Of a stretch of 64,000 nt of DNA, positions 9,476 to 19,738 are shown piece after piece. The stretch lies in assembly GCA_026874595.1 (NCBI GenBank), contig CM049320.1, positions 27,636,714-27,700,713 on the forward strand, written 5' to 3'. This DNA comes from Sipunculus nudus (taxonomy: Eukaryota; Annelida; Sipuncula; Golfingiida; Sipunculidae). A model generated the notes under the pieces. That model worked only from the letters and a program-made list of their open reading frames with translations, ran no database searches and was not told the origin of the DNA. Position 1 is the stretch's first letter; each line of letters opens with the position of its first letter. The translations under genes were made by a program, and so were the position numbers.

Positions 9476-12460
9476 CTATGAAAAATTATATGGCATAAAT
9501 TGCTTGTACAATGATTTAAACTGGTAGAGACTGGTTGCAGATTTGACACTTACAGGTAAAGAATTCCAGTGGATGGGACCAGCATATGCAAGACTTGCTT
9601 TGAAGGATTCTCTGTTTGGTTTAGGTAATGATAAATTGAAGCCCTGAGAAAAACGAGTATTATATACACTATTAACACGGTTGAACGTATGCGTAAGAGA
9701 GGGAGGGACATTACCAGACAAACATTTAAAGACCATTAAAGAAACAAAATATTGGTATCTCTGTTTAACATTCATCCAACCCAATGTTGCAATCAATGAT
9801 GTAGAGGATATATTGGTATCATAAGTTTTAGTAACGATTCTAGCAGCTCTATTTTGAAGTTTTTGGAGTTGTAATAAATACGTTTTGGAGGAATTACCCC
9901 AGACAGATATACAATAATCAATGTGACTCTGAATTAAGGCATTGTAAAGTGTGTTTAAACTAAAGACATCTAAGGTTTTACTTAATCTGAAAAGGAGACC
10001 TAGTTTTGATACTATTTTGTCGCACACCAGTTGAATATGTTTTTTACATGTAAGACCAGCGTCGATGATAACACCTAAAAGCTTTGTGTGTTCAACCGGC
10101 ATCACTGTAATGTTATCCATGGAGATGTTCAGTTGATTTCCATTGGTTTTAGACTTGGGGCCAAATAATATGAATGATGATTTTTGGGGATTAATACTCA
10201 GTCGATTCTCTCTAAACCATTTAAGTGCAATTCCGAGATTTACTTGTACTGACTCTATAGCTTTAGCGGCTGAATTCGCTGAAGAATAAATTGAAATATC
10301 ATCAGCATAAATGACACATTTCTCACTGAGGAACATTGGAAGATCATTTAGACAAAAAAGGAAAAATAAAGGTCCAAGGACAGTGCCCTGTGGGGTACCT
10401 ATGTCCAAGGTGCGAGGTTCTGAAAGCAATCCATTAGAATAAACCACTTGCTTACGATTAGACAGGTAGTTTTCGAACCACATAAGCGGTATACCTTTTA
10501 TGCCATAGTCGCTCATTTTTGTAAGTAAGACAGTGTGATCCAGGCTATCAAAACCTTTTTTTACATCGAGGAAACATGCAGCGGTAACATTATTGTTATT
10601 AAGACTGATTAAGCATTCGTCAATTATGCTGTGCAAGGCAAATGAAGTTGAACGATTAGGAAGATAAGCGAATTGTTTATCCGAAAACAGATTATTACTT
10701 TCAAAAAACGTAATGAGGCGCGATTTAACGAATTGTTCTATTATTTTTGGCACATGGCCTATAACTGAGATCGGTCGGTAGTTATTTGGATCATCCTTAC
10801 ATCCAGATCCTTTGTATATAGGAGTGATCCTAGCGGTCTTCCAATCTGCTGGAAACTCGCCGGTTTGAAGTGAGATGTTAAATATGTGGGCTAATGGAGC
10901 TGAAATATAAGGTGCGGCTATCTTAAGGAAAAATCCTGACATTCCCAATATATCTTCTTTCATACTGGAGTTTACTTTCAACAACTGTGATAAAACAAAT
11001 TGACTCGAAACTGAATTAAAATCAAAAGATTCCAAATTCGGGTTAACAATATGATCGCAGGTAAATATTGTTTTCGGAAATTTATCGTTAATATTTTTTC
11101 CAACAGAAGTAAAGTAATGGTTAAATTTATCAGGGTCAATCTTTCCGCTTTCTTTATTCGAGGAGGTTTTCGAAGGCAGTATGTGTTTTAAAGCTTTCCA
11201 CACACAACCAGGGTTGGAGCCATTTTTTTGTATCAGCGTGGCATAATACTGGCTACGAGTGGATCTGATAAGATTTGTAACATAATTTCGCTGATGTCGG
11301 TACGCAGACCAGTCATTACTGTGATTTGTTCTTAATGCGTTCCGATGTGCATAATCACGCAAGTGAATCTCATTAAGTAAATCATTATTGAACCATTTAT
11401 TTTCGCGAGCTTTGGTGCGACGTCGAATAAAAGGCGTGTTGTTATTAGAAATTCTCAGAAATTCATAGCGCCACATTTCCCAGGCTAAGTTTACATCAGA
11501 AAGTTGCATAATTTTTGAAAAAAAATTGGATTTCGATAATTCATCGATAAATTTGTATTCATTGAATTTACGAAGGGTACGGTGATATCCGGATTTTGTA
11601 ACTGTGACCCTAGGTGGTCTATTCAAAACGGTAGTGACAAGAAAATGATCACTTATACATAAAGGATGAACTTTCACATTTGAATGCATGCTAGGATGTG
11701 AAGAAAATATCAAGTCGATCATTGTAGAGGTGAGCTGAGTAATACGAGTAGGCTCTGTTACAAGTTGTTTAAGACCGAAGATTTTTTCGAGCAAGTCCAG
11801 TTTACTAGCAATATAAGTTTTAGAGCGTAAGCAGTCTACATTGAAATCGCCAAGTAATACAACATGTTTGAATGAGTTAAGGGCAGAAGCAAGTAAATCG
11901 AGTAATTCCTCAATGTAACTGGAACTGGAATTAGGCGGTCTATATATAGAACCGATTAAGACCGGTTTTCTCCCCAAAATTATTTTAACCCATACACATT
12001 CAACGACATTTGAGTTTAAAGTGATCAACTCCGGTTTTAACGACGATAACACATACGTGAGAACTCCTCCGCCATGCCGATTCCTGTCTGATCTAAAAAT
12101 CGTATAATCAATTTGTATCTCTGAATCAAAAACGTGGTTATCTAACCATGATTCTGTTAATGATAAAACATGAGGGTTTAAACTAGAACACAAGAGGCGA
12201 ATCTCCTCTATTTTGGGTAGCAAACTACGAACGTTAAGATGACCTAATATGGTACCCTGGTTAGCTAATCGATATTGCTTAAAATCAGAGTATATATTTG
12301 GGTTTTGAGACAAAATAGAAGGAAGATAGGGTGGAATTTCATTATCGGGTGTAATTGGTTTGGTGCTAGGTAATGCTTGATAAATATCTGATAAGTGAGA
12401 GCTTGTTTGTTCTGTAATACTAACGTTAGGACTTATAACCTGATCAGAGTACACATCCAC
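9476..12460 (-). CDS. LINE polyprotein: AP-like endonuclease plus reverse transcriptase, 994 aa
   Basis: Intact ORF of a non-LTR retrotransposon. Residues about 72-280 form an endonuclease/exonuclease/phosphatase domain: HLNVRSL with Asn76, TESWL with Glu103, SIYRPP, GDFN at 204-207 and SDH at 270-272. The reverse transcriptase spans about 535-800: NNYRPIS, LDVKKGFDSLDH with Asp632, GTPQGTVLGPL near 688, and the catalytic YADD at 718-721. The C-terminal part has IDYCISVWG, LQKLQNRAARI and a WNSLP motif, common in CR1/L2/Jockey-type elements. No RNase H domain is seen. The usual KAFD of the RT A motif reads KGFD here. The protein nicks target DNA and copies the element RNA into the genome. The first Met of the open frame is used as start; a start further upstream is not possible in this frame. 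Confidence 0.9.
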   Translation of the reverse strand: MDVYSDQVISPNVSITEQTSSHLSDIYQALPSTKPITPDNEIPPYLPSILSQNPNIYSDFKQYRLANQGTILGHLNVRSLLPKIEEIRLLCSSLNPHVLSLTESWLDNHVFDSEIQIDYTIFRSDRNRHGGGVLTYVLSSLKPELITLNSNVVECVWVKIILGRKPVLIGSIYRPPNSSSSYIEELLDLLASALNSFKHVVLLGDFNVDCLRSKTYIASKLDLLEKIFGLKQLVTEPTRITQLTSTMIDLIFSSHPSMHSNVKVHPLCISDHFLVTTVLNRPPRVTVTKSGYHRTLRKFNEYKFIDELSKSNFFSKIMQLSDVNLAWEMWRYEFLRISNNNTPFIRRRTKARENKWFNNDLLNEIHLRDYAHRNALRTNHSNDWSAYRHQRNYVTNLIRSTRSQYYATLIQKNGSNPGCVWKALKHILPSKTSSNKESGKIDPDKFNHYFTSVGKNINDKFPKTIFTCDHIVNPNLESFDFNSVSSQFVLSQLLKVNSSMKEDILGMSGFFLKIAAPYISAPLAHIFNISLQTGEFPADWKTARITPIYKGSGCKDDPNNYRPISVIGHVPKIIEQFVKSRLITFFESNNLFSDKQFAYLPNRSTSFALHSIIDECLISLNNNNVTAACFLDVKKGFDSLDHTVLLTKMSDYGIKGIPLMWFENYLSNRKQVVYSNGLLSEPRTLDIGTPQGTVLGPLFFLFCLNDLPMFLSEKCVIYADDISIYSSANSAAKAIESVQVNLGIALKWFRENRLSINPQKSSFILFGPKSKTNGNQLNISMDNITVMPVEHTKLLGVIIDAGLTCKKHIQLVCDKIVSKLGLLFRLSKTLDVFSLNTLYNALIQSHIDYCISVWGNSSKTYLLQLQKLQNRAARIVTKTYDTNISSTSLIATLGWMNVKQRYQYFVSLMVFKCLSGNVPPSLTHTFNRVNSVYNTRFSQGFNLSLPKPNRESFKASLAYAGPIHWNSLPVSVKSATSLYQFKSLYKQFMPYNFS

Positions 12461-12480
12461 TGAATTCCTTAGTAAAAAAT

Positions 12481-14360
12481 ATGCCGAGTATCAAATTATT
12501 GTCTGAACGCAGCCCGCTTCTTTTCACATGAGGTGATTTTAGAAGTTCAGTCACTTATACCGGAGGGTTGCCAAATGAACAGTTGTACACAAATGTTAAT
12601 ATTTTGAAATTTATCTTGGCTTTAATCGGAAGCCAGTGTAGATCAAACAATGCTTGTTTAGAACTTTCTCGTTTTCTTCGGTTTAATACCAATTAACTTG
12701 GTACACATTGACTGAATTTGCTGCATCTTATAAATATAAATTTCTGCAATTGTATATAATATTCCATTACTGCACACTAATCTAAGTGTGACATAACCAA
12801 TGATAGAACAACTATTTCAACAGGGACTTTAGTCAGGTATTTACGTATACACAAACTGATAGCAAAAGCAAAACTGGTTATGTACCCTGAGCCCTTCATT
12901 ATGACCATGTACGTCTTCTGGAAACATCGTGTAAAGGTTTTTAACTGGGGGTAAGATGACTCAAGCCATGTTTACTGAAGAGACGTGTTTATTCATCTTT
13001 CTCAGAAAATATAATCCTTCCATTATCCGCCGGTCAGCCTACCTACCGGCCCTTGTCCCCGTCAATCATTTCACCCGGCTCGCCATTGGCCGACGCTCCC
13101 GGTGGCCCACCTCAGAGGAGACCAGGATGAAGAGGACAGACCATTAGCAAGACGGGCGCCGGCCGCGTGGCTATGCCTTTGTTTTAAAGTTTTAAATACC
13201 TGACACAAGGCCCTATCACTATCAGCTTGTTCTAACAAATCCGGCTTCTAATGCCAGTCAGCTTAACAAACATGGACACAGGAGATTCTACTTCATATAT
13301 TTTAACTTAATTCTAGCCAGGTGCGGCCGCTACTCCCACCCGGTATAAATATTAAAGCGATGACACATGTGACTCGGCCAGGAAGTTAATTGCATAACCC
13401 CACATGGCAAGGGTCATGATAACGGCCGTGGCAACCAAGTTCGTACTAATTGGTAATATTATAAAATATACACTCCTTGGTGAGAGATGTAAGAACAAAT
13501 TACAAAATGACTAAAATCCAAAGACTTGTAATAATATAAAAATTAAATAGGAGTAAGATATACTGATTCTAAACATGACAATAGAAAAGGATAGATTTCC
13601 ATATCACAATTTTCAAGAGTGTGTAACAATGAGAGAGAGCCAAGGGTGACCGGGCGGCTTGTGGTTCTTATACAAATATACTAGTTTCCTATGTTCACTT
13701 TCGTGTATATATATTATATAAACATGTAAATATAAAATGCACTTCATATACATAACAGTATTCTTAGTTCTAAACATTCACCACTATGGTATGAATTTAA
13801 ACTAGTTTGTGAAATATAATAATGTTTCTTCTGTCTCTGCATATTTCAGTTGAAAACATGATATTGAATTACAATTTAAGAGGCGGGCGGCATGTCAGAT
13901 CTTTCAATTGGATAAAAATCCCAAGATGGTTGACATTTATCCATATGTCCTCTGGGCAAGTGAACGTATGGCGGCTGTGATATGATAAAAAGAATGCATA
14001 CAACCTGTTGTTTCTCATCAAGATCAATATAACAATAAATGGGCAATTATGAATCAAAATGTAATAATTACATGTTTCCATTTAGAGACATCTGTCATAC
14101 ATAATACATTGTAATTTAATAATAGATATAACTATAGACAACACATTACCTCTGACATACATGAGGCCATGATATTGTCTAGAATTCACTTTTATTGTGA
14201 GCACATGCATTCTGCTACAGGAGTGTAAAATCATGGAGTTTATAACAAATGGATTCCCAAGTTCGATCCTAGCCGCGTCGAATGTTGCTGGCCATAAAGT
14301 TCGCTGCTAAAAGGAACAGAGAGAAGCCGCTGATAAAAACGATGCTAAATGATATAGGGC
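12481..14360. other. No gene seen upstream of the LINE
   Basis: Contains a short GC-richer stretch at about 13020-13175, otherwise AT-rich. The plus-strand frame at 12956-13147 has no domain I recognise. Part of this could be LINE 5' UTR, but I see no boundary. Confidence 0.4.
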
Positions 14361-14366
14361 GAGAAT

Positions 14367-14387
14367 CCCCCCCCCCCCCCCCCCCCC
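14367..14387. repeat. Poly(C) run of about 21 bases
   Basis: Uninterrupted C run followed by CACCCCCGG-type sequence. Just upstream at 14260-14285 is a B-box-like AGTTCGATCCTAG, so this may be the remnant tail of a SINE-like repeat. Confidence 0.7.
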
Positions 14388-15206
14388 AACACCCCCGGCA
14401 TCACCTCGGAACGGCCCGTTAGTACTCGAATGAGTAGTGAGTATTTAATGTAAATGTAATGCAAGTTTACACAATATATTTTCATTTAAACATTGTGTGG
14501 CGTGCGAACGTGTGTGAAACGTGCCTGAGGCGGCTGAGCTATGGCTTGGCAGCGGTAAAGCAGGCGATAACACAAGATTAACCCATCAGTGACCCAGCGG
14601 GCGAGGTATCACAGTTTTCAATGAAAATGAAAGTCATCCGTACATTGGCGACATAAAATTATTATCCCAGGAATAGTATAAACCAGGGTTATTATAAGTG
14701 TCAGAAGTGTATAGACTGATATGAACTAAAAAAAATTCGAAATTATTCTGGGAGAAACGGGTGTACATTTCCCAGTTGTTCGTCATGTATAACGGCACAT
14801 ATTGTTGAGTGATTCCTCATCATTAGAACTCTCTAAATATACCAGTTGCACATAATTCTTAACAAAACAAACGAGCTGCGCATTCATATTTCCGGTAAAT
14901 GTTGCTCCAGCGGTACACTGCTCAGTCACTGGCTATATCGCTCTCAGCCTGGCGAGATTCAGCGAACTGCGTCAGCAAGATCCGACAGCCTCGCTATATT
15001 AAAGGCGGTGCTGCGAATGCGCATGACACAGCGTTACAACAGGCACGCCATAGGGTTAATGGGCTTATCGTGTCTTAATTGCAGTAAACGCACGACTGAC
15101 AAGCTAGTTCTGGCGGAGCTTCTTGGAGTTGGAACTCCATTTGTTATAAAACTCTTTGGTAAAATCGAGCATCCTTCCCACTCACTGTGCCCATAAACTC
15201 GGCATA
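14388..15206. other. 3' flank of the CARD-ANK-SOCS gene
   Basis: Should hold the 3' UTR of the minus-strand gene that stops at 15207. I see no clear AATAAA-type signal (TTTATT on the plus strand) close below the stop. The plus-strand frame 14846-15196 has no recognisable domain. Confidence 0.4.
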
Positions 15207-16646
15207 TTAAGATGTAAAGAAGCCTTCACCGTCATTCTGTTGTGTTTCTGTCTCGGGTTTGACTGTGAAAGCACATGGTGGCATGAAAAACATGTCTGGT
15301 AGGGAAATCAGATCCTTGAGTTCTTTTCTTAGAGGTAATTTTTCCACTTCCTGCTCTATGTCATCACCTGTCATTGACATCTGAATGGTGGTCCTTACTA
15401 CACGTCGTGCCTCCTGCAGCAGCGTTGTAACTGACCCAGAGTGTGTCGGGGTGGTCATTAGCTGGGACATGTAGGTTGGGATGAGATTTTTAAATAAGAG
15501 TTGATCTTCTAAGATCTTCGGGAGTCGTAAGCGATTGATAGGTGCTACGATGCTGCGTCCTCCGGTCGCTTTCTGAACGGCGTCCCTTACCGATAGTCTA
15601 GTCAGATGGCTCAATGTTGGCACTTGCTGTTCTTGTTCATCAAACCACCGGCATACCTTAATGAGCCTTTCAACCTGATGCATGGTGTATTTGACGTCTT
15701 TCTTTAGTTCCATCAGTTCTAAGAGCTGAATGTTTTCATCTGTTTTACCAAGTATTTCTCTGAGTCTATCAGCTAGCGAGGGATCGATGACATTTTTCAC
15801 AACGGGATCCTTTAGTATTGCTTCTACGCGATCTATTATAACCAAAACCTCAGGGAGAAGATCCAACCTCTTGTGACCAACGGTCTCCTGTGTGTTGTCA
15901 TCCTCGTCTAGAGAATTTTCTTTTTGTAATAGGCCCACAGGTAATAGTCGCTCCATATCTGTTATGCCATCTTCGTCTAGAGAATATATCTTCAGTACAG
16001 GGCCTGCATTGTGGTGATGAAATCCCCACATAAATGGGTTATCTTCCTCCAAAGACCTTTCCTTTTGTGAAAAGCCTAGAATATTTGCGCTGTCATCTAC
16101 GTCCAGAGTATTTGTCTTTTGTAAAAGATCTGCAGTGTGGTGATCAAACCCCCGTTGACCAAACTCCTCATCTGGGTTGTGATCTTCATCCAGAGAATGT
16201 TCCTTCTGTAAAAGGGCTGCGATGTCATCTAAGTAACTGTATAGATGAATAGATGTTTCGGCTAACGCCATCTGTCCTGTAGGAGATTTATCATTAGATC
16301 GCTTAGCACGTTTTATGGATTGATGAACTGCATGACCCCCGTAAATCAGTACATCTTGGGCAAAAGAATCATTTCTTGTCGAGTATCCCGCTTCGGCCAT
16401 TGAATAAGCCAGTAGTACTAGGTCTGGTCGATCTTTTGCACATTTTATTATGCTTGCCAGCTGACTGTTTGATCCCACATTAACACCATGTTGTAGTAGT
16501 ATATATGGTATTGATGAATGGTTATTCTTTAATGAACACTTGAATAAATCAGACATCACGCCTGAAGGATTGATCAGAACTCCGTGTTCCAGTAACGTTT
16601 GCAAAACTTCTGGAGTCCTTGCAACCATTACAACTGTCTCCTTGTT
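15207..16646 (-). CDS. Exon 36 (terminal): degenerate ankyrin, acidic SLDED repeats and two SOCS-like boxes
   Basis: Phase-0 exon of 479 residues plus stop; acceptor AG is just above 16646. The first 6 residues (NKETVV) finish the last exon-encoded ankyrin repeat. In the numbering below, residue 1 is the Met at 16626-16628. About 90 residues of degenerate ankyrin sequence follow (LLEHGVLIN, LLQHGVNV). Residues 138-245 hold five copies of an LLQKExSLDEDD-like acidic motif. Residues 260-336 look helical. Residues 338-379 and 402-443 are two SOCS-box-like segments, aligned to each other without gaps. The last 30 residues look unstructured (PETETQQNDGEG). SOCS boxes recruit Elongin B/C and Cullin 5. 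The ANK-plus-C-terminal-SOCS order is that of the ASB family, but this protein is much larger, so I give no gene symbol. Confidence 0.8.
   Translation of the reverse strand, partial: NKETVVMVARTPEVLQTLLEHGVLINPSGVMSDLFKCSLKNNHSSIPYILLQHGVNVGSNSQLASIIKCAKDRPDLVLLAYSMAEAGYSTRNDSFAQDVLIYGGHAVHQSIKRAKRSNDKSPTGQMALAETSIHLYSYLDDIAALLQKEHSLDEDHNPDEEFGQRGFDHHTADLLQKTNTLDVDDSANILGFSQKERSLEEDNPFMWGFHHHNAGPVLKIYSLDEDGITDMERLLPVGLLQKENSLDEDDNTQETVGHKRLDLLPEVLVIIDRVEAILKDPVVKNVIDPSLADRLREILGKTDENIQLLELMELKKDVKYTMHQVERLIKVCRWFDEQEQQVPTLSHLTRLSVRDAVQKATGGRSIVAPINRLRLPKILEDQLLFKNLIPTYMSQLMTTPTHSGSVTTLLQEARRVVRTTIQMSMTGDDIEQEVEKLPLRKELKDLISLPDMFFMPPCAFTVKPETETQQNDGEGFFTS
15300..15425 (-). other. SOCS-box-like segment 2 (C-terminal)
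   Basis: Begins TLLQEARRVVRTTI, which fits the BC-box consensus (S/T/P)LxxxAxxxV for Elongin C binding. 29 residues after the first Thr-Leu comes LPLRKELKDLISL, similar to the Cullin-5 box LPLPxxLxxYL, with Arg in place of the second Pro. Known family pattern; binding here is inferred. Confidence 0.55.
15492..15617 (-). other. SOCS-box-like segment 1
   Basis: Begins TLSHLTRLSVRDAV, close to SOCS boxes of the LCRLxIR type with Thr at the usual Cys/Ala/Ser position. It ends LRLPKILEDQLLF, where the Cullin-5 box LPLP has lost its first Pro. The spacing from TL to this motif equals that of segment 2, so the two look like a tandem duplication of one box. Confidence 0.5.
15894..16217 (-). repeat. 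Five acidic SLDED protein repeats in exon 36
   Basis: Motifs: LLQKEHSLDEDHN, LLQKTNTLDVDDS, FSQKERSLEEDNP, VLKIYSLDEDG and LLQKENSLDEDDN. Two copies are also preceded by GFxHH(H)xA. Four of five have Ser with Asp/Glu at +3, the pattern used by acidophilic kinases such as CK2. The repeat is visible in the DNA too (AGAGAAT/TTTTGTAA-type words on the plus strand), so it arose by internal duplication. Confidence 0.7.
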
Positions 16647-16855
16647 CTACATGCAGAGAATAAATATTTTACGAACAAACACATTAAACAAAAATTCATA
16701 CCATTAAAAAATATTTAGAGACTGCAAAGATGATTATATATGAGTTATGAACACGTTTTATGATTTCGCTACCACATTACCAGGTTTACCCATAATATCC
16801 TATTAAGGAAACTTGTATCAACACAAATTTGTTAGCAAAGGAATAAAACAGTTAC

Positions 16856-16963
16856 CATAGCCGACTGGTTTGGATCTGTGCCCTTGGCGAGTAGTATGTT
16901 GACGATTTCGTTGTAATTTCTTGCCGTTGACTCAATGAGTACCGTAGTTTTCTTGCCAGAGCT
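16856..16963 (-). CDS. Exon 35: ankyrin repeat, 36 residues
   Basis: Phase 0, 108 bp, donor ATG|GTAAC. Reads SSGKKTTVLIE ... ILLAKGTDPN ... SAM. The TPL turn is changed to TVL. The acceptor after AAAAAAG was chosen because it keeps phase 0; an AG two bases further would break the frame. Confidence 0.75.
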
Positions 16964-17426
16964 CTTTTTTGGCCAACAAAATAAAATATGAAAACTACTA
17001 GAAACATATTTATGTCAATCCAAGATCGATAAATCTGTGATAGTAAACAGTTAATTCCTTACATGTAAAACATAACAGCTTATTTTTCAGTACTTCTAAT
17101 TATTCATTAATACTATATTGACCGTGCTGCTGAATATTTGACCTGGGATTACATCTACTCATATAGAATTACATAATTCCTGCTTTATCAAACTAAGTAT
17201 ATTTATAAAGAAAATAAATAAGTGCATTGTGCGAAGATCAGTCATAATAGATGTATTTGGACACGTGTAATCTGTGTTGAATAAAATCTATGAAAATATA
17301 GCCTGCTTTTTCGAGAATAAATACTTGCATTTGATTTTTTAATAGATCGAAATTGCAACTTTTAAGGAATAAATTCGAGATTAATTCAAGAGATGCTAAA
17401 CATGCGCCCACCAGCCCCTATATTGT

Positions 17427-18160
17427 GTAAATATTTAAAATAAAATATTTTAAATTTGATAATTTAGCGAGGAACACATGGTGCTCAAACATGGTTTGTT
17501 GCACATCGTACAGAAAATACGTTGGTGAGCATCACTTATACATGGTTGAGGAAGTCCGGGTGTAATTAATGTTTTGGCGTCACAATATTTCGTGGTTTAA
17601 ACATTGAAAGGTCCCTAACAACAGCGTCATAGGTGTTTGTTTATCCCCACCTGACGTCCCCGCGGAAAAGAAACCGCGGGCGGGGAAATGTTTAGAAATT
17701 GCGTCAGTCGCCCGTTTGCCTCCTAACACTAAACATCGGGGAAGGTCAGGTACCGTATTTTGTTCAGCTTTTTGCAACTAGAATTGGTTATATCGTTATG
17801 ATTTTACGCAAATTAAAAGCAGATATATATATATAGATATATATATTTATTGTATTTATTGGTAAATTTGTGGCAAACGGGCGGCTCATTTGTATATTTT
17901 ACTTGTAATAATTTTGTGATTAATCCCACCCACCTAGATCCCTGCTTATTGTTACGCTTCGGGCGATGGGTGATGGAGTGTGATATTGGTGTAATAATTG
18001 AGGAACATGCTTAAATTTATTATTTGAGGAATATGTATAGCCTATGTTCTTCGGCTTCTGTAAAATTAATATACACACTTTTGCACAAGTCTTGTGAAAT
18101 GTCGCCAAACATAGAATAAAATGTTTTCCGTAATTTTTTTCTTGATGTTTTCGCTCAATT
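17427..18160. repeat. Tandem duplication, copy 1 (734 bp), intronic
   Basis: Starts GTAAATATTTAAAATAAAA and ends TTTTCGCTCAATT. It contains CCGCGG-AAAAGAAA-CCGCGG, a GC-rich hairpin inside AT-rich DNA, and a TATATATA tract near 17823. The repeat lies wholly in the intron between exons 34 and 35. Confidence 0.85.
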
Positions 18161-18955
18161 GTAAATATTTAAAATAAAATATTTTAAATTTGATAATTTA
18201 GCGAGAAACACATACGTTGGTGCTCAAACATGGTTTGTTGCACATCGTACAGATATACGTTGGTGAGCATCACTAATACATGGTTGAGGATGTCCGGGTG
18301 TAATTAATGTTTTTGCGTCACAATATTTCGTGGTTTAAACATTGAAAGGTCCCTAACAACAGCGTCATAGGTGTTTGTTAATCCCCACCTGACGTCCCCG
18401 CGGAAAAGAAACTGCGGGCGGGGAAATGTTTAGAAATTGCGTCAGTCGCCCGTTTGCCTCCTAACACTAAACATCGTGGGAGGTCAGGTACCGTATTTTG
18501 TTCAGCTTTTTGCAACTAGAATTGGTTATATCGTTATGATTTTACGCAAATTAAAAGCAGATATATATATATAGATATATATATTTATTGTATTTATTGG
18601 TAAATTTGTGGCAAACGGGCGGCTCATTTGTATATATTACTTGTAATAATTTTGTGATTAATCCCACCCACCCAGATACCTGCTTATTGTTACGCTTCGG
18701 GCGATGGGTGATGGAGTGTGATATTGGTGTAATAATTGAGGAACATGCTTAAATTTATTATTTGAGGAATATGTATAGCCTATGTTAAATTTATTATTTG
18801 AGGAATATGTATAGCCTATGTTCTTCGGCTTCTGTAAAATTAATATACACACGCACACACTTGCACACACACTTTTGCACAAGTCTTGTGAAAATGTCGC
18901 CAAACATAGAATAAAATGTTTTCCGTAATTTTTGTCTTGATGTTTTCGCTCAATT
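18161..18955. repeat. Tandem duplication, copy 2 (795 bp), intronic
   Basis: Near-identical to copy 1. Extra length comes mainly from an internal 36-bp duplication at about 18748-18820 (unit with TTATTTGAGGAATATG) and a CA-rich insertion near 18850. One arm of the CCGCGG hairpin has changed to CTGCGG. Confidence 0.85.
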
Positions 18956-18974
18956 ACATTCTCTTAGCACTTAC

Positions 18975-19073
18975 CTCTACTGGCGTATGTGGATTTGCTC
19001 CGGCATCTAGTAAGATGCTAACGACTGCAGGGTTGTTTCGTATCATAGCTTCCAAAAGCGCTGTCCTTTTCTC
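18975..19073 (-). CDS. Exon 34: ankyrin repeat, 33 residues
   Basis: 99 bp, phase 0, donor GAG|GTAAG. Reads EKRTALLEAMIRNNPAVVS ... LLDAGANPHT. The only exon of the array with the canonical 33-residue ankyrin length. Confidence 0.85.
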
Positions 19074-19331
19074 CTTAAGTAAGCAGAATTTTTGAATGCA
19101 TTTTAAAAGTTTAATTTTTTTTATTTAATTACGGTATAGAAGCTATGGGAAAATATGCATGCCCTTATGGTTTTAATATAGATTGCAGTATAAACGTATA
19201 AACGTGATCCTATATCTATGATATACTTGTTTGTGTAACATGGGATACGTGTGACCCTTTGTAAATGTATAAAATGAAATTATGGGGCCACTTAGTAGCT
19301 ATATGAATGCTTCCAGTTACTTTACACCAAC

Positions 19332-19442
19332 CTGCCCTGGTTTGTTTGGATCGGCACCCTTGCTGAGTAACAGCTGGACTAAATCAAAAGATCCTGTCCA
19401 TACTGCTTGGATCAAAGGTGTGATGCCTTTGCCAAAAAATAC
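19332..19442 (-). CDS. Exon 33: ankyrin repeat, 37 residues
   Basis: 111 bp, phase 0, donor CAG|GTTGG. Reads VFFGKGITPLIQAVWTGS ... LLLSKGADPNKPGQ. Ends in NKPGQ like exon 31, so these two are sister copies. Confidence 0.85.
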
Positions 19443-19627
19443 CTGAAATTAAGAATGCCTTATCAGAGAGAAAATTAGTAAGATTTATTTTAATCATATT
19501 TATACATACAACACGTATATGAAATATTTCTATTACATCAATATATTTGCTAAATCATAATAATTCCTAAAGTTAATACCTCTACATGATATTTCAGTGC
19601 GATATTTCATAGGCAAATAAGTCTTAC

Positions 19628-19738
19628 CGGATCTGTGTAGTTGGGATCTGCACCAGCCTGAAGTAGATATTCAACTATAATTCTATTATTCCTTTTGACT
19701 GCTGCGATCAGAGGCGTTGATACCAAATCTTCTTCACA
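19628..19738 (-). CDS. Exon 32: ankyrin repeat, 37 residues
   Basis: 111 bp, phase 0, donor CCG|GTAAG. Reads CEEDLVSTPLIAAVKRNN ... YLLQAGADPNYTDP. Confidence 0.85.

Larger units (their letters stand above)
9093..12480 (-). mobile_element. Non-LTR retrotransposon (LINE, CR1/L2/Rex-like), nearly full length
   Basis: The element is read on the minus strand. It contains one long intact ORF (9476-12460), a 3' untranslated region of about 280-330 bases with a nested hairpin, and a 3' tail of AAAT/ATAAAT-type repeats at about 9097-9133. The simple-repeat tail, instead of poly(A), fits the CR1/L2 group. The 5' limit is uncertain: I see no clear 5' UTR boundary or target duplication. No separate ORF1 was found upstream up to about 12.9 kb. 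The uninterrupted ORF suggests recent activity. Confidence 0.85.

Noticed and set aside
16034-16252. Plus-strand frame opposite the SLDED repeats
   Set aside because: Antisense shadow of the terminal exon; periodic only because the sense repeat is periodic.
17580-18903. Similar minus-strand frames that look like two paralogous small genes
   Set aside because: They are the two copies of an intronic tandem duplication; no start context, splice sites or domain.
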